64,000 nt of DNA from the NCBI GenBank assembly GCA_017744605.1, contig JAGIAZ010000001.1, positions 124,001 to 188,000 of the forward strand, written 5' to 3'. Under the pieces are notes generated by a model, which saw nothing but the letters and a program-made list of their open reading frames with translations, was not told the origin of the DNA and did not search any database. The stretch comes from Sphingobium sp. Lineage in GTDB: Bacteria; Pseudomonadota; Alphaproteobacteria; Sphingomonadales; Sphingomonadaceae. A program made the translations under genes and the position numbers. Each line of letters starts with the position of its first letter. The first letter of the stretch is position 1. Positions 26,969-35,150 of the stretch are shown here, one piece after another.

Positions 26969-28819
26969 TCACCCTGCCCGCGCCATGGCCTCGGCGGCGA
27001 TCATCCGCGCATAGGGATCGAGCCCGACCTGCTTCAGCGCGGCGGTGATGAAATAGAGATGGCGGGCCGGAACGGCATTCCAGTCACTGGTCTGCAAGCC
27101 CACGGCCACGAGCAAGGCAACCGTGCCCTTCTCGCCCCGGCTCGCCGCCGCCATGATCGCGCGCGCCCATTTCCCGCGCGGCGACGGATCGATGCCCGTG
27201 TCGCGCAGCAGACCCTCAAGGTCGGCGGCAGGAATGCGGTCGAGCCCCGCCAGCGTGGCGACCAGATAATGCCCGACGCGCCCGTCCTTGCTCTCGTCGG
27301 CGCCGATGAAATCGCGAATCCGCGATGCGCCGATCGGTACGCGCGGCTGCGGCGTGCCGGTCGCCAGCATCGCCCATGAGCGTTGGCGCGCATTGCCCGA
27401 CAGGCCCTCGGCAATCTCGGACCAACGCGCGGCGTTGCGGTCATAGCCGGATGACAGCATCGCCGCGATCAGCCAGGGCGTGTCCTCGCCTGCAATAGCC
27501 TCCGGTTTTACCGTCGCCGCCGCGCGCGCGATGACGGGCAGCGCGGCATAGTCAACTCCGCCCGGCCCGGCCGGTCCCTTGTCCGCGCGATCGCGGCTCC
27601 AGAAATCGTGCATCGCCTTGATGCGCTCTTCGCTGGCCTCGCCGGCATAAGCGGTGCGGAGCAGGTCGCCGATATCCTGCGCGGGGCCTTCGGCGTCCGG
27701 CTCGCTGTTCCACGAATCATAGAAACCGCGTGCCGCCGTGCCGGAAAACACGCCGAGCCGGGTTGCCGCCACCGTGCCCGGCAGCCGCTGCAGCGACGAC
27801 AGCATCGGCGCGCGCGCTTGCCAGGCCCGCACTTGCTGCCCGACAGTCGCGTAGAGCTCCTCCGGAATGGCGACATTGGTCGCCGTGGCAAGACCGAAGC
27901 GCCAGGTGGTCAGCCGATCGACGCCTGCCCACTCGATCTTGACCGCGCGCCGGCTCGATGGGCCCGCACCCACCGCCTTTTCCGCAAGACGATAGTCGAT
28001 GCCGCGGGCGATGCCGCGGCGCTCGGCCTGGTTCAGGATGGCCGTGGCGCTGTTCTGATCGGCCGAGAAGGAAGCGCAGATGGCCTGCGCCATGAACCAG
28101 CTCGGCTCGCTGGAGAAGTCGCGCGCGCGCGGCAGCAGCGGGCACATGCCGGCGGGATCGGCCGAGGCCAGCAACGACTGCATCGCGATCGCGTAGAGAC
28201 GGCGCGTATAGCGGTCATTGTCGACGCCCTGGATCAGCAGCCGGGCATTGTCGGCCTCGCCCATGCGCAGCAGCAGCCATGACCGTTCCGCGACCCAGTC
28301 GGCGCCGGCGATGCCGGCCGGCGTGTCGCTCTGCGTGAGCAGGGCGCGGCGCAGCAGGATGCTCGCCCAGCGCGATGCGATCGGCGCGCGCGTCGCCGCC
28401 ATGATCCGCGCCTTGTCGAGCCCCTCCGCATGACCGAAGGCGTTGCTGCCCAGGCCGCCAAGATCCGGCGTCAGGGGGCCGATGCGATCCAGCGAATGCC
28501 GGGCGGCGGGCGGCAGGTCGACGCCGCCTTCCACGATGGTTTCGCCCTCGGCTTCATTGAGCAGGCTGCCTTCGCCCGGCGCGCCCGGCACGGTCTCTGC
28601 CGCCTGGTCCGAGAGACTCCCGGACGGCAATGGCGGCGGGGTCGGCGTCGGTGTTGGGGTCGGAGCCGGCTGGGGCTGCGTCGGCTGGCGCGGCGCAGGC
28701 TGGGGCGCGCCGAAGCCTTCGGGCAGGATCGATTCGGGCGCTTGCGCGAGCACGGGAATCGCCAGCGCCACAGCGCCGGCGCCGATCAGCGCATGCCATC
28801 GCTTGAGCCGGACGGCCAC
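26969..28819 (-). CDS. Exported 616-aa protein of unknown function with Pro-rich linker
   Basis: A signal peptide (ALIGAGAVALAIPVLAQA) is followed by a Pro/Gln/Thr-rich linker at about 37-70 with PTPTPTPTPPP. The remainder, over 500 residues, is alanine-rich and helical, with pieces like a repeat solenoid, so it may be a periplasmic scaffold. No catalytic motif was recognised. The start is GTG, 3 nt after the stop of the small membrane protein. It sits directly upstream of xerD and accA, so it is likely co-expressed with them. Confidence 0.75.
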   Translation of the reverse strand: MAVRLKRWHALIGAGAVALAIPVLAQAPESILPEGFGAPQPAPRQPTQPQPAPTPTPTPTPPPLPSGSLSDQAAETVPGAPGEGSLLNEAEGETIVEGGVDLPPAARHSLDRIGPLTPDLGGLGSNAFGHAEGLDKARIMAATRAPIASRWASILLRRALLTQSDTPAGIAGADWVAERSWLLLRMGEADNARLLIQGVDNDRYTRRLYAIAMQSLLASADPAGMCPLLPRARDFSSEPSWFMAQAICASFSADQNSATAILNQAERRGIARGIDYRLAEKAVGAGPSSRRAVKIEWAGVDRLTTWRFGLATATNVAIPEELYATVGQQVRAWQARAPMLSSLQRLPGTVAATRLGVFSGTAARGFYDSWNSEPDAEGPAQDIGDLLRTAYAGEASEERIKAMHDFWSRDRADKGPAGPGGVDYAALPVIARAAATVKPEAIAGEDTPWLIAAMLSSGYDRNAARWSEIAEGLSGNARQRSWAMLATGTPQPRVPIGASRIRDFIGADESKDGRVGHYLVATLAGLDRIPAADLEGLLRDTGIDPSPRGKWARAIMAAASRGEKGTVALLVAVGLQTSDWNAVPARHLYFITAALKQVGLDPYARMIAAEAMARAG

Positions 28820-28822
28820 GCC

Positions 28823-28996
28823 TTAGTGCCCGAGCTGCTCGGCGGGAATCGCGATTTCGATATGCTGCTGGGGCCGTTCTCCGCCCTTCATCCAGGCTGC
28901 CGCGAGCACACCGATGACGATGACGGCAGCGAGGATCAGCAGGAGCGAAAACGGACTGCGGCGGCGGCGGACGGGGTCGTAGCGGCTGATCTTCAT
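28823..28996 (-). CDS. Small single-span membrane protein, 57 aa
   Basis: MKISRYDPVRRRRSPFS gives a basic cytoplasmic N-terminus, followed by one hydrophobic helix (LLLILAAVIVIGVLAAAWM) and a short tail. AAGAAGG lies just before the start and the stop is 3 nt before the next GTG, so it is translationally coupled to the 616-residue protein. A role as a membrane partner of that protein is inference only. Confidence 0.65.
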   Translation of the reverse strand: MKISRYDPVRRRRSPFSLLLILAAVIVIGVLAAAWMKGGERPQQHIEIAIPAEQLGH

Positions 28997-29092
28997 GGTC
29001 CTTCTTGAACCGGCTGCATTTGCCCTAAGCGGCGGGAGCGCGGTCGGAACGGCGTTGCCACACGCGCAGGCGACTGTATAGCCGCGCTCGTC

Positions 29093-29632
29093 ATGCTGCG
29101 AAACGATAAATATGCCGAAGGGGATGTCAAAGCGTCGCTCGTCCTCGTAGGGCTGATGGGTGTCGGCAAGTCGACCATCGGCCGGCGGCTGGCCGCGCGG
29201 CTGGGCCTGCCCTTCGTCGATGCCGACGAGGAAATCGAGCGGGCGGCCGGCATGCCCATCCAGGAAATCTTCGATCGCCATGGTGAAGCCGCCTTTCGCG
29301 ACGGCGAGCGGCGCGTGATCGCCCGCCTCATCGACGGCACCCCCAAGGTGATCGCGACCGGCGGCGGCGCGTTCGTCAACGAGCAGACCCGCACCCTCAT
29401 CCTCGACAAGGCGACCGCCATCTGGCTCGACGCGGATATCGAGATTCTCGTCGGCCGCGTGTCGCGCCGCGACGGCCGCCCCTTGCTGAAAGGCAAGGAT
29501 CCGCGCGAGGTGCTCACCCGCCTCGCCGCCGAGCGCAGCCCATTTTATGAACAGGCCCCGATCCGCGTGAGGAGCACCGATTCGCCCCATGACGCGACGG
29601 TCGAGGCCATTGTCGAGGCGATCCGGCAATGA
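29093..29632 (+). CDS. aroK: Shikimate kinase
   Basis: This 179-residue P-loop kinase phosphorylates shikimate at C3 in aromatic amino acid synthesis. Walker A is G20-LMGVGKS-T. The shikimate-binding DADEEIE, RDGERR and GGGAFV segments and the RRDGRPLL lid are all present. It overlaps aroB by 4 nt (ATGA), the usual aroKB operon, and is divergent from the small membrane protein/xerD run. Confidence 0.96.
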   Translation: MLRNDKYAEGDVKASLVLVGLMGVGKSTIGRRLAARLGLPFVDADEEIERAAGMPIQEIFDRHGEAAFRDGERRVIARLIDGTPKVIATGGGAFVNEQTRTLILDKATAIWLDADIEILVGRVSRRDGRPLLKGKDPREVLTRLAAERSPFYEQAPIRVRSTDSPHDATVEAIVEAIRQ

Positions 29633-30738
29633 CGACTGTCCCTGTTTCCCTCGGCGAGCGCAGCTATGAGGTGCGCGTCGAGCCCGGCCTGCTCGAGCGG
29701 GCAGGCGAAGTGCTCGAGCCTTATGCCGGCAAGCGCCCCTTCGTCATCGTCACGGACGAGAATGTCGCGGCCCAGCCCTTCTTCTGGACGCTGTACAATG
29801 CGCTGTCGTCCGTCGGCCCGGCCCCGCAGGTCATCAAGCTTCCGCCCGGCGAAAGCACCAAGAGCTGGAGCCAGCTCGAGACACTCACCGACCGACTGAT
29901 CGAGCTCGGCGTTGAGCGCAGCGATCATGTCATCGCGCTCGGCGGCGGCGTGATCGGCGATCTCGTCGGCTTTGCGGCCTCCGTGGTGAAGCGCGGCTGC
30001 AATTTCATCCAGATCCCGACCACGCTGCTCGCCCAGGTCGACAGTTCGGTCGGCGGCAAGACCGCGATCAACAGCCGCGCCGGCAAGAACCTGATCGGCG
30101 CCTTCCATCAGCCGGCCCTGGTGCTGATCGATCCCGATACGCTCGACACGCTGCCCCCGCGCGAGACGCGCGCCGGCTATGCCGAGATCGTCAAATATGG
30201 CCTCATCGACGATCCCGACTTCTTCGGCTGGTGCGAAGCGAACGGCACGGCCCTGCTCAATGGCAGCGGCGCGGCGCGCGAATATGCCATTGCCAAAAGT
30301 GTCGCCGCCAAGGCCGCCATCGTCTCCGAGGATGAGCGCGAAACCACCGGCCGCCGCGCCCTGCTCAATCTCGGCCACACATTCGGCCATGCGCTTGAGG
30401 CCGACACCGGCTTTTCCGACAGGCTGCTGCATGGCGAGGCCGTCGCGGCGGGCATGGCCCTTGCCTTCGCCTATTCCGTGCGCCGCGGCGAATGTTCCGG
30501 CCAGGAGGCCGGCCGTATCGCCGGGCATCTGCGGACAGCCGGGCTGCCGGCCAGCCTTGCCGATGCGGGCGTGTCGGCCAGCGGCGAGACGCTCGTCGGC
30601 TATATGCTTCATGACAAGAAGATGGCGGGCGGCACCCTGCCCTTTCTGCTGGCGCGCGGCATCGGCCAGACCTACCTAGCGAAAAATGTCGATCTCGCGG
30701 ACGTCGCCGCGTTCCTGGACGAAAGCCGGGATCGCTAG
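29629..30738 (+). CDS. aroB: 3-dehydroquinate synthase
   Basis: This 369-residue NAD- and metal-dependent enzyme converts DAHP to 3-dehydroquinate. PPGESTKSW, the NAD loop GGGVIGDLVGFAAS, PTTLLAQVDSSVGGKTAIN, the metal Glu in RAGYAEIVKYGLI, and metal His in NLGHTFGHALE and LHGEAVAAGM are all visible. It starts inside the aroK stop. Its end abuts the convergent DUF423 gene, with a 13-nt gap. Confidence 0.97.
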   Translation: MTTVPVSLGERSYEVRVEPGLLERAGEVLEPYAGKRPFVIVTDENVAAQPFFWTLYNALSSVGPAPQVIKLPPGESTKSWSQLETLTDRLIELGVERSDHVIALGGGVIGDLVGFAASVVKRGCNFIQIPTTLLAQVDSSVGGKTAINSRAGKNLIGAFHQPALVLIDPDTLDTLPPRETRAGYAEIVKYGLIDDPDFFGWCEANGTALLNGSGAAREYAIAKSVAAKAAIVSEDERETTGRRALLNLGHTFGHALEADTGFSDRLLHGEAVAAGMALAFAYSVRRGECSGQEAGRIAGHLRTAGLPASLADAGVSASGETLVGYMLHDKKMAGGTLPFLLARGIGQTYLAKNVDLADVAAFLDESRDR

Positions 30739-30751
30739 CCCAGGCCGACGA

Positions 30752-31096
30752 TCAATTGCGCCACAATTTACAGGCGGCCCAGAGCCAGCCTGCGATCATC
30801 AGCGCGCCGCCAACGGGGGTGATCGCGCCGAACCAGCGCGGCGCGCCCAGTGCCATCGCATAGAGCGTCGCCGCGAACAGCACGCTCCCCGCCAGCAGCA
30901 ACCGTGCCGGCCGCACGAGGCCCGGCCAGCGGACCAGCAGCAACGCCGCCACCGCATGCACCAGCTGATAATGTCCGCCGGTCTGCAGCCATTCGGCCGC
31001 CTTCGCCGAACTCGCCGCATGCGCGCCGAATGCCGCTGCCCCGACCGCAATCGCCGCGCTCAGCGCCGCGAGACCGGCGAGCCGGCCCTCAGCCAT
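30752..31096 (-). CDS. DUF423 family small membrane protein
   Basis: This 114-residue protein has four hydrophobic helices. The conserved start is GLAALSAAIAVGAAAFGAHA and later come YQLVHAVAALL and TPVGGALMIAGWLWAA, matching the DUF423 (YwdK-like) family of unknown function. The start ATG overlaps the preceding IscU-like gene by 8 nt, so it is the last gene of the radA-cvpA run. Confidence 0.88.
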   Translation of the reverse strand: MAEGRLAGLAALSAAIAVGAAAFGAHAASSAKAAEWLQTGGHYQLVHAVAALLLVRWPGLVRPARLLLAGSVLFAATLYAMALGAPRWFGAITPVGGALMIAGWLWAACKLWRN

Positions 31097-31520
31097 TGAC
31101 CGCCGCCCGGTCCAGCGCCGCACTGGCCGCCTCGAAGGCAAGCCGCATCGAAGGATGGCGCGCGGGATAATCCTTGCCCGCCGCCAGCAGGCCGATGCCG
31201 GGCCAGTCCGGGAGCGTATCGGTCTCGCCCGCCAGATAGGCGCGCCAGGCCTCGCCGGCCGCCGCGATCTCGGGGCCATTTCGCCCGATCGCGCCCAGCG
31301 CCATGATCGCCGCCGCCGCCTGGCCCAGCGCACAGGCCTTGGCATCGAGCCCGATCGCCCTAACCCTACCGTCCTCGCCCAGCATCAGCGTCACGGTCAT
31401 GCGGCTGCCGCAGGTCGGCGAGCGCCGTTCCTCGCGCAATGGCGCATCGGCCAGCGGTGGAAATTCCGCGACCCGCGCCGCCATCCGCAGCACATCGATA
31501 TTGTAGAGTGCGCCGCTCAC
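31089..31520 (-). CDS. IscU/NifU-N-like iron-sulfur scaffold homologue
   Basis: This 143-residue protein opens MSGALYNIDVLRMAARV and keeps two conserved cysteines: one in SPTCGSRMTV and one in AKACALGQAAAAIM, the pattern of NifU-N/IscU domains. The third scaffold Cys is missing; the C-terminal half has none. It may be an adapter or a degenerate scaffold. A full isc or suf operon is not nearby. It lies 7 nt after cvpA and overlaps the DUF423 gene. Confidence 0.8.
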   Translation of the reverse strand: MSGALYNIDVLRMAARVAEFPPLADAPLREERRSPTCGSRMTVTLMLGEDGRVRAIGLDAKACALGQAAAAIMALGAIGRNGPEIAAAGEAWRAYLAGETDTLPDWPGIGLLAAGKDYPARHPSMRLAFEAASAALDRAAVNG

Positions 31521-31527
31521 GTCAGCC

Positions 31528-32100
31528 TCAGCGCTTGGCCTTGTCGATCGGGGCCGCGTCGCCGTCGGGCTTGGCCTTGTGCTCGCCGAAGCCGACCAGG
31601 CCGCCGTCGCGGCTGTTCTGCGCGACCCAGCTGCTCATCGCCTCGCTGCCGGCGTTGAGCAGCGGATCGCTGCGCGACAGCCGCAGCCAGTCGGGCGTGA
31701 TCGATGTCTGGCCGTAGAGCGCGTGATAGACGAAAATGAAGCCGACATAGCAGACCATGACGATGAGCAGGCCCTTGATGGCGCCGAAGCCGCAGCCGAG
31801 CACGCGATCGAAGAAACCGAGCCCGACATTGCGCATCTGGCTGGAAATGGTGCTGGCGAGCAATTTGGTCGCCAGGAAGACCGAGCCGAAGATCAGCACG
31901 AGCGCCAGCAGCGCAGCCACATATTCGCTGCCGAGATGCGGCGCGACCCAATTGGTGACCGAGCCGTGCAGCAGGCGAACCGCGACGATGCCCGCCACGA
32001 CGGCGCAAAGCGCAAGCACCTCCTTGACGAAGCCCTTCATCAGGCCCCGGACGCCGAATGCGCCCACGACAAGCAAGACGACGATGTCGAACGTGGCCAT
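31528..32100 (-). CDS. cvpA: CvpA family membrane protein
   Basis: This 190-residue protein has four transmembrane helices: FDIVVLLVVGAFGVRGLMKG, VLALCAVVAGIVAVRLL, AALLALVLIFGSVFLATKLL and IKGLLIVMVCYVGFIFVY. That is the CvpA (colicin V production) layout; the family is tied to envelope homeostasis and is often next to purF or radA. The start MATFDIV was chosen over a 12-residue extension overlapping radA. The C-terminus is a charged tail. Confidence 0.9.
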   Translation of the reverse strand: MATFDIVVLLVVGAFGVRGLMKGFVKEVLALCAVVAGIVAVRLLHGSVTNWVAPHLGSEYVAALLALVLIFGSVFLATKLLASTISSQMRNVGLGFFDRVLGCGFGAIKGLLIVMVCYVGFIFVYHALYGQTSITPDWLRLSRSDPLLNAGSEAMSSWVAQNSRDGGLVGFGEHKAKPDGDAAPIDKAKR

Positions 32101-32110
32101 GGCTGCTGAG

Positions 32111-33478
32111 CTAGTGCCGCCCAAGCATCTGGTCAACCAGATCGGACAGGCGCGCGAAATGCCGCTGCGTCATGCCGACGCCCATGTCACTCGTCGACTT
32201 AGGGCCCCAGGCTTCCCCGAAACCGAGCTTTGCCGACTCGCGCAGGCGCATCGGCAGGTGCGCGACCGGCCGAATTTCACCTGAAAGCGCGATTTCGCCC
32301 AGCATCACGGCATCGTGCGGGACCGGCCGCTCGGTCAGCGCGGAAATCAAGGCCCCCGCCACCGCCAGGTCCGCCGCCGGATCGGACAAGCGATAGCCTC
32401 CCGCGACGTTGAGATAGACTTCGCAGGCCGAGAAGCTGAGCCCGCAGCGCGCCTCCAGTACGGCGAGGATCATGGCAAGCCGCCCGCTGTCCCAGCCCAC
32501 CACCGCCCGGCGCGGCGTCGCACCGCTCGCGAGCCGTACCGTCAGGGCCTGGACCTCGACCAGCACCGGCCGCGTGCCTTCGAGCGCGGGAAACACCGTC
32601 GCGCCGGCGATCCGCTCGTCACGCTGGGTCAGGAACAGGGTGGACGGGTTGCCCACCTCGGTCAGCCCTTCCTCCGCCATGGCGAAGACGCCGATCTCGT
32701 CGGTGCCGCCGAAGCGGTTCTTGATCGCGCGCAGGATGCGATACTGGTGACTGCGCTCGCCCTCGAAGGCCAGCACCGTGTCAACCATATGCTCGAGCAC
32801 GCGGGGTCCGGCGAGGCTGCCGTCCTTCGTGACATGGCCGACCAGCACCAGGGCCGTGCTGCCCTGCTTGGCGAAACGGATCAGTTCCTGCGCAGAGGCG
32901 CGGACCTGGCTCACCGTGCCCGGCGCGCCCTCGATGAGATCCGAATGCATGGTCTGGATCGAATCGATGATGAGCAAGGCCGGTGCCGGCCCGCCGCCCA
33001 GCGTCGTCAATATATCGCGCACGGACGTCGCGCTGGCGAGTTTCACCGGCGCGTCGCCGAGCCCGAGCCGCCGGGCCCGCAGCCGGACCTGGTCGGCCGC
33101 CTCCTCGCCGCTCACATAGACGACGTCGCGTCCGCCGCGCGCCAGCGTCGCCGCCACCTGGAGGAGGAGAGTCGATTTGCCGATGCCGGGATCGCCGCCG
33201 ATCAGCGTCGCCGAACCGGGCACCAGGCCGCCGCCCAGCGCACGATCGAACTCGGCGAGGCCCGTCCCCGTCCGCCGAGGCAGGGCCACATCGCTATCGA
33301 GGCCGATCAGCGCCATCGGGCGGCCCCCGCCCTGAAGATCGTGCCTGGCCGAGAAGGTCGTCGGCGCCGCTTCCTCGACGAGACAGTTCCATTCGTTGCA
33401 ATCCTCGCATTGCCCCTGCCAGCGCGGGGAAACCGCCCCGCAGGACTGACAGACGAAGCGGCGTTTCAGCTTGACCAT
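32111..33478 (-). CDS. radA: DNA repair protein RadA (Sms)
   Basis: This 455-residue RecA-like helicase processes recombination intermediates. It has an N-terminal zinc finger (C10, C13, C24, C27), a RecA core with Walker A GDPGIGKST and the RadA motif KNRFG, and a C-terminal Lon-protease-like domain without a protease dyad (from about 285). Length and order are typical. It leads a tightly spaced minus-strand unit with cvpA 10 nt downstream. Confidence 0.97.
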   Translation of the reverse strand: MVKLKRRFVCQSCGAVSPRWQGQCEDCNEWNCLVEEAAPTTFSARHDLQGGGRPMALIGLDSDVALPRRTGTGLAEFDRALGGGLVPGSATLIGGDPGIGKSTLLLQVAATLARGGRDVVYVSGEEAADQVRLRARRLGLGDAPVKLASATSVRDILTTLGGGPAPALLIIDSIQTMHSDLIEGAPGTVSQVRASAQELIRFAKQGSTALVLVGHVTKDGSLAGPRVLEHMVDTVLAFEGERSHQYRILRAIKNRFGGTDEIGVFAMAEEGLTEVGNPSTLFLTQRDERIAGATVFPALEGTRPVLVEVQALTVRLASGATPRRAVVGWDSGRLAMILAVLEARCGLSFSACEVYLNVAGGYRLSDPAADLAVAGALISALTERPVPHDAVMLGEIALSGEIRPVAHLPMRLRESAKLGFGEAWGPKSTSDMGVGMTQRHFARLSDLVDQMLGRH

Positions 33479-33548
33479 GCCCCTTCATAGCAGAACGAAG
33501 AGGGAACGAAAGTAGATTCCGGTGATTATCCCGTTCGAGCAGGTCGCT

Positions 33549-33651
33549 GTTCCCCGGCGCAGGCCGGGGCCCAGGTTGAACGGAGACGCGCGTGCAATGG
33601 CGGGATTCGACGCTTCGCGTCGAGGCTGGGCCCCGGCCTGCGCCGGGGAAC
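33549..33651. repeat. Palindromic intergenic repeat, family C
   Basis: The 26-bp arms are perfect inverted repeats: left GTTCCCCGGCGCAGGCCGGG plus GCCCAG, right its exact complement at 33626-33651. The loop of 51 nt contains its own hairpin (TCGACGC/GCGTCGA). This is the main content of the 319-nt gap between radA and the next gene. The rest (33652-33797) holds a short GCCC/GGGC hairpin and no gene that I can support. Confidence 0.85.
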
Positions 33652-33797
33652 GCCTATTCCTTGTCTTATAGGGTATAATCGCCGAAACTCAGTCCGCCCT
33701 GCACGGGCGAGAACGACGTTTCGCGCCAGGCTATCCAGGCCGGAATGGCGCGCCGCTCGCCCGGGGTTATGCGTTCGCGGGCATGACGATGACGGGA

Positions 33798-34238
33798 TCA
33801 ATAGCCGCTGATCGCGCGCTCGATCTCGGGCGGATGATGCCCGGTCAGGTCCCTGGCGATTTCCCCGACCAGCCTCGCCCCCAGTGCCTTGTTGTAAAGC
33901 TTGCGCATTTCGCCGAGCACCGCCGGCGGCGCGACGATGATGAGCCGCTCGAATGCATTGTCGAGCGCGCGACGATTGAGCAGGTCCACGGCGTCCGCTG
34001 CGAAACGATCCTCCTGCAGCTCGTGGAAATCGGTCTCGCCCATGGCGCTGCGCATGGTGCCGACGCTCGAATAGGCCCTGCCCGGTGCGTCCGTGCGCTG
34101 CTCCCGATCCTTGGGATTTGCATTCTCGACCGCTTCCTCGACGCGGAGATCGGGATAGTCCGCATCTCCCTCGTTGCGGAACAGCAGCATCTTGCCGCCG
34201 TCCGCCACCATCACCAGCGCGTCATGATCGATCCTCAT
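33798..34238 (-). CDS. Host attachment protein family (archaeal/bacterial Rf-like fold)
   Basis: This 146-residue protein begins MRIDHDALVMVADGGKMLLF, followed by GRAYSSVGTMRSAMGETD and FERLIIVAPPAVLGEMRKLY, the pattern annotated as host attachment protein (related to the Agrobacterium attachment gene product and to release-factor-like baeRF domains). No secretion signal is present, so it is probably cytoplasmic. The biological role is unclear, and the name should not be read as proof of adhesion. Confidence 0.82.
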   Translation of the reverse strand: MRIDHDALVMVADGGKMLLFRNEGDADYPDLRVEEAVENANPKDREQRTDAPGRAYSSVGTMRSAMGETDFHELQEDRFAADAVDLLNRRALDNAFERLIIVAPPAVLGEMRKLYNKALGARLVGEIARDLTGHHPPEIERAISGY

Positions 34239-34331
34239 GGCCCGTCTCCTTTCATGTCAGGAACGACCGGCGAGGCCCGTCGGTTGCCCGGCCATGGCAG
34301 AATGGGCTTGTCATGGTTGCGCGCGCGCCGG

Positions 34332-35045
34332 ATGAAGATGACGATGATCAAAGTCGCCAGCTATAATATCCGCAAGGCCATCGGCACGGACCGGCGACGC
34401 AGCCCCGACCGGATCATCGAGGTTTTGAACGAAATCGGGGCCGACGCCGTCGCGCTGCAGGAAGCCGATCGCCGCTTCGGCAAGCGTACCGCGGTTCTGT
34501 CCGACTTCATGCTCGAACATCACACGCCATATCGGGCCGTGCCGCTGGGCGTTCGCACGGAAAGCATGGGCTGGCATGGCAATGCCCTGCTCGTTCGCCG
34601 CGAATTCGAGCTGATCGACCACGACCTCATCCACTTGCCCTGCCTCGAGCCCCGTGGCGCTGTCACGGCGACATTCCGGGCGGGCGAGACGGTCCTGCGC
34701 ATCGTCGGCATGCATCTCGATCTGTCGGGGCTCTGGCGGCGGCGGCAGGCCGCATCGCTGGTTCATTGGCTCGATTTGCCGCAGCAATATCCGGTCGACG
34801 CGACTGTCCTGATGGGCGACCTCAACGAATGGACCGCCGGGCGCGGATGCCTGATCGACTTCACGCGCCATTACCGCCTGGCGTCATGCGGGCGCAGCTA
34901 CCATGCCACCAGGCCCGTGGCGGCGCTCGATCGCATCCTTTGGCGCGGCGGGCTGGAACTCGCCGAAAGCGGCGTGCATCACAGCGCCTCAGCCCGCCGC
35001 GCTTCCGATCATCTCCCCATCTGGGCGAACTTCCAGCGCATCTGA
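34332..35045 (+). CDS. Endonuclease/exonuclease/phosphatase family protein
   Basis: This 237-residue protein has the EEP fold: VASYNIRKAIG with the first Asn, ALQEADRRFG with the metal Glu, GDLNEW with catalytic Asp/Asn, and ASDHLPIWA with the terminal catalytic His. Members cleave phosphodiesters in nucleic acids or lipids; the substrate is unknown. Three in-frame ATGs lie within 15 nt (34332, 34338, 34344); the first is given, but the third has the best GATGAAG spacing. It is followed by an inverted repeat and a patatin-like gene, so a lipid role is possible but unproven. Confidence 0.85.
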   Translation: MKMTMIKVASYNIRKAIGTDRRRSPDRIIEVLNEIGADAVALQEADRRFGKRTAVLSDFMLEHHTPYRAVPLGVRTESMGWHGNALLVRREFELIDHDLIHLPCLEPRGAVTATFRAGETVLRIVGMHLDLSGLWRRRQAASLVHWLDLPQQYPVDATVLMGDLNEWTAGRGCLIDFTRHYRLASCGRSYHATRPVAALDRILWRGGLELAESGVHHSASARRASDHLPIWANFQRI

Positions 35046-35059
35046 TTTTTGTTCGTCAA

Positions 35060-35077
35060 TTCCCGCGAAAGCGGGAA
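35060..35077. repeat. Short hairpin TTCCCGC-GAAA-GCGGGAA
   Basis: A perfect 7-bp stem with GAAA tetraloop, 15 nt after the nuclease-fold gene. It looks like half of a palindromic repeat; no matching second arm was seen downstream. Confidence 0.55.
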
Positions 35078-35150
35078 CCCAGCCCGCAGCGCAGGCAAAA
35101 CCAACGCTCCAAGGGTCGACAACCGTCCTCCCCTTCGCCATCTTGCCGCC

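Noticed and set aside
33549-33651. Terminal inverted repeats suggesting an insertion sequence
   Set aside because: The enclosed DNA is about 50 bp with no transposase, so it was kept only as a palindromic repeat.
33783-34331. Long N-terminal extension of the nuclease-fold protein
   Set aside because: It would run antisense through the entire host-attachment-type gene and has no similarity to the EEP fold.
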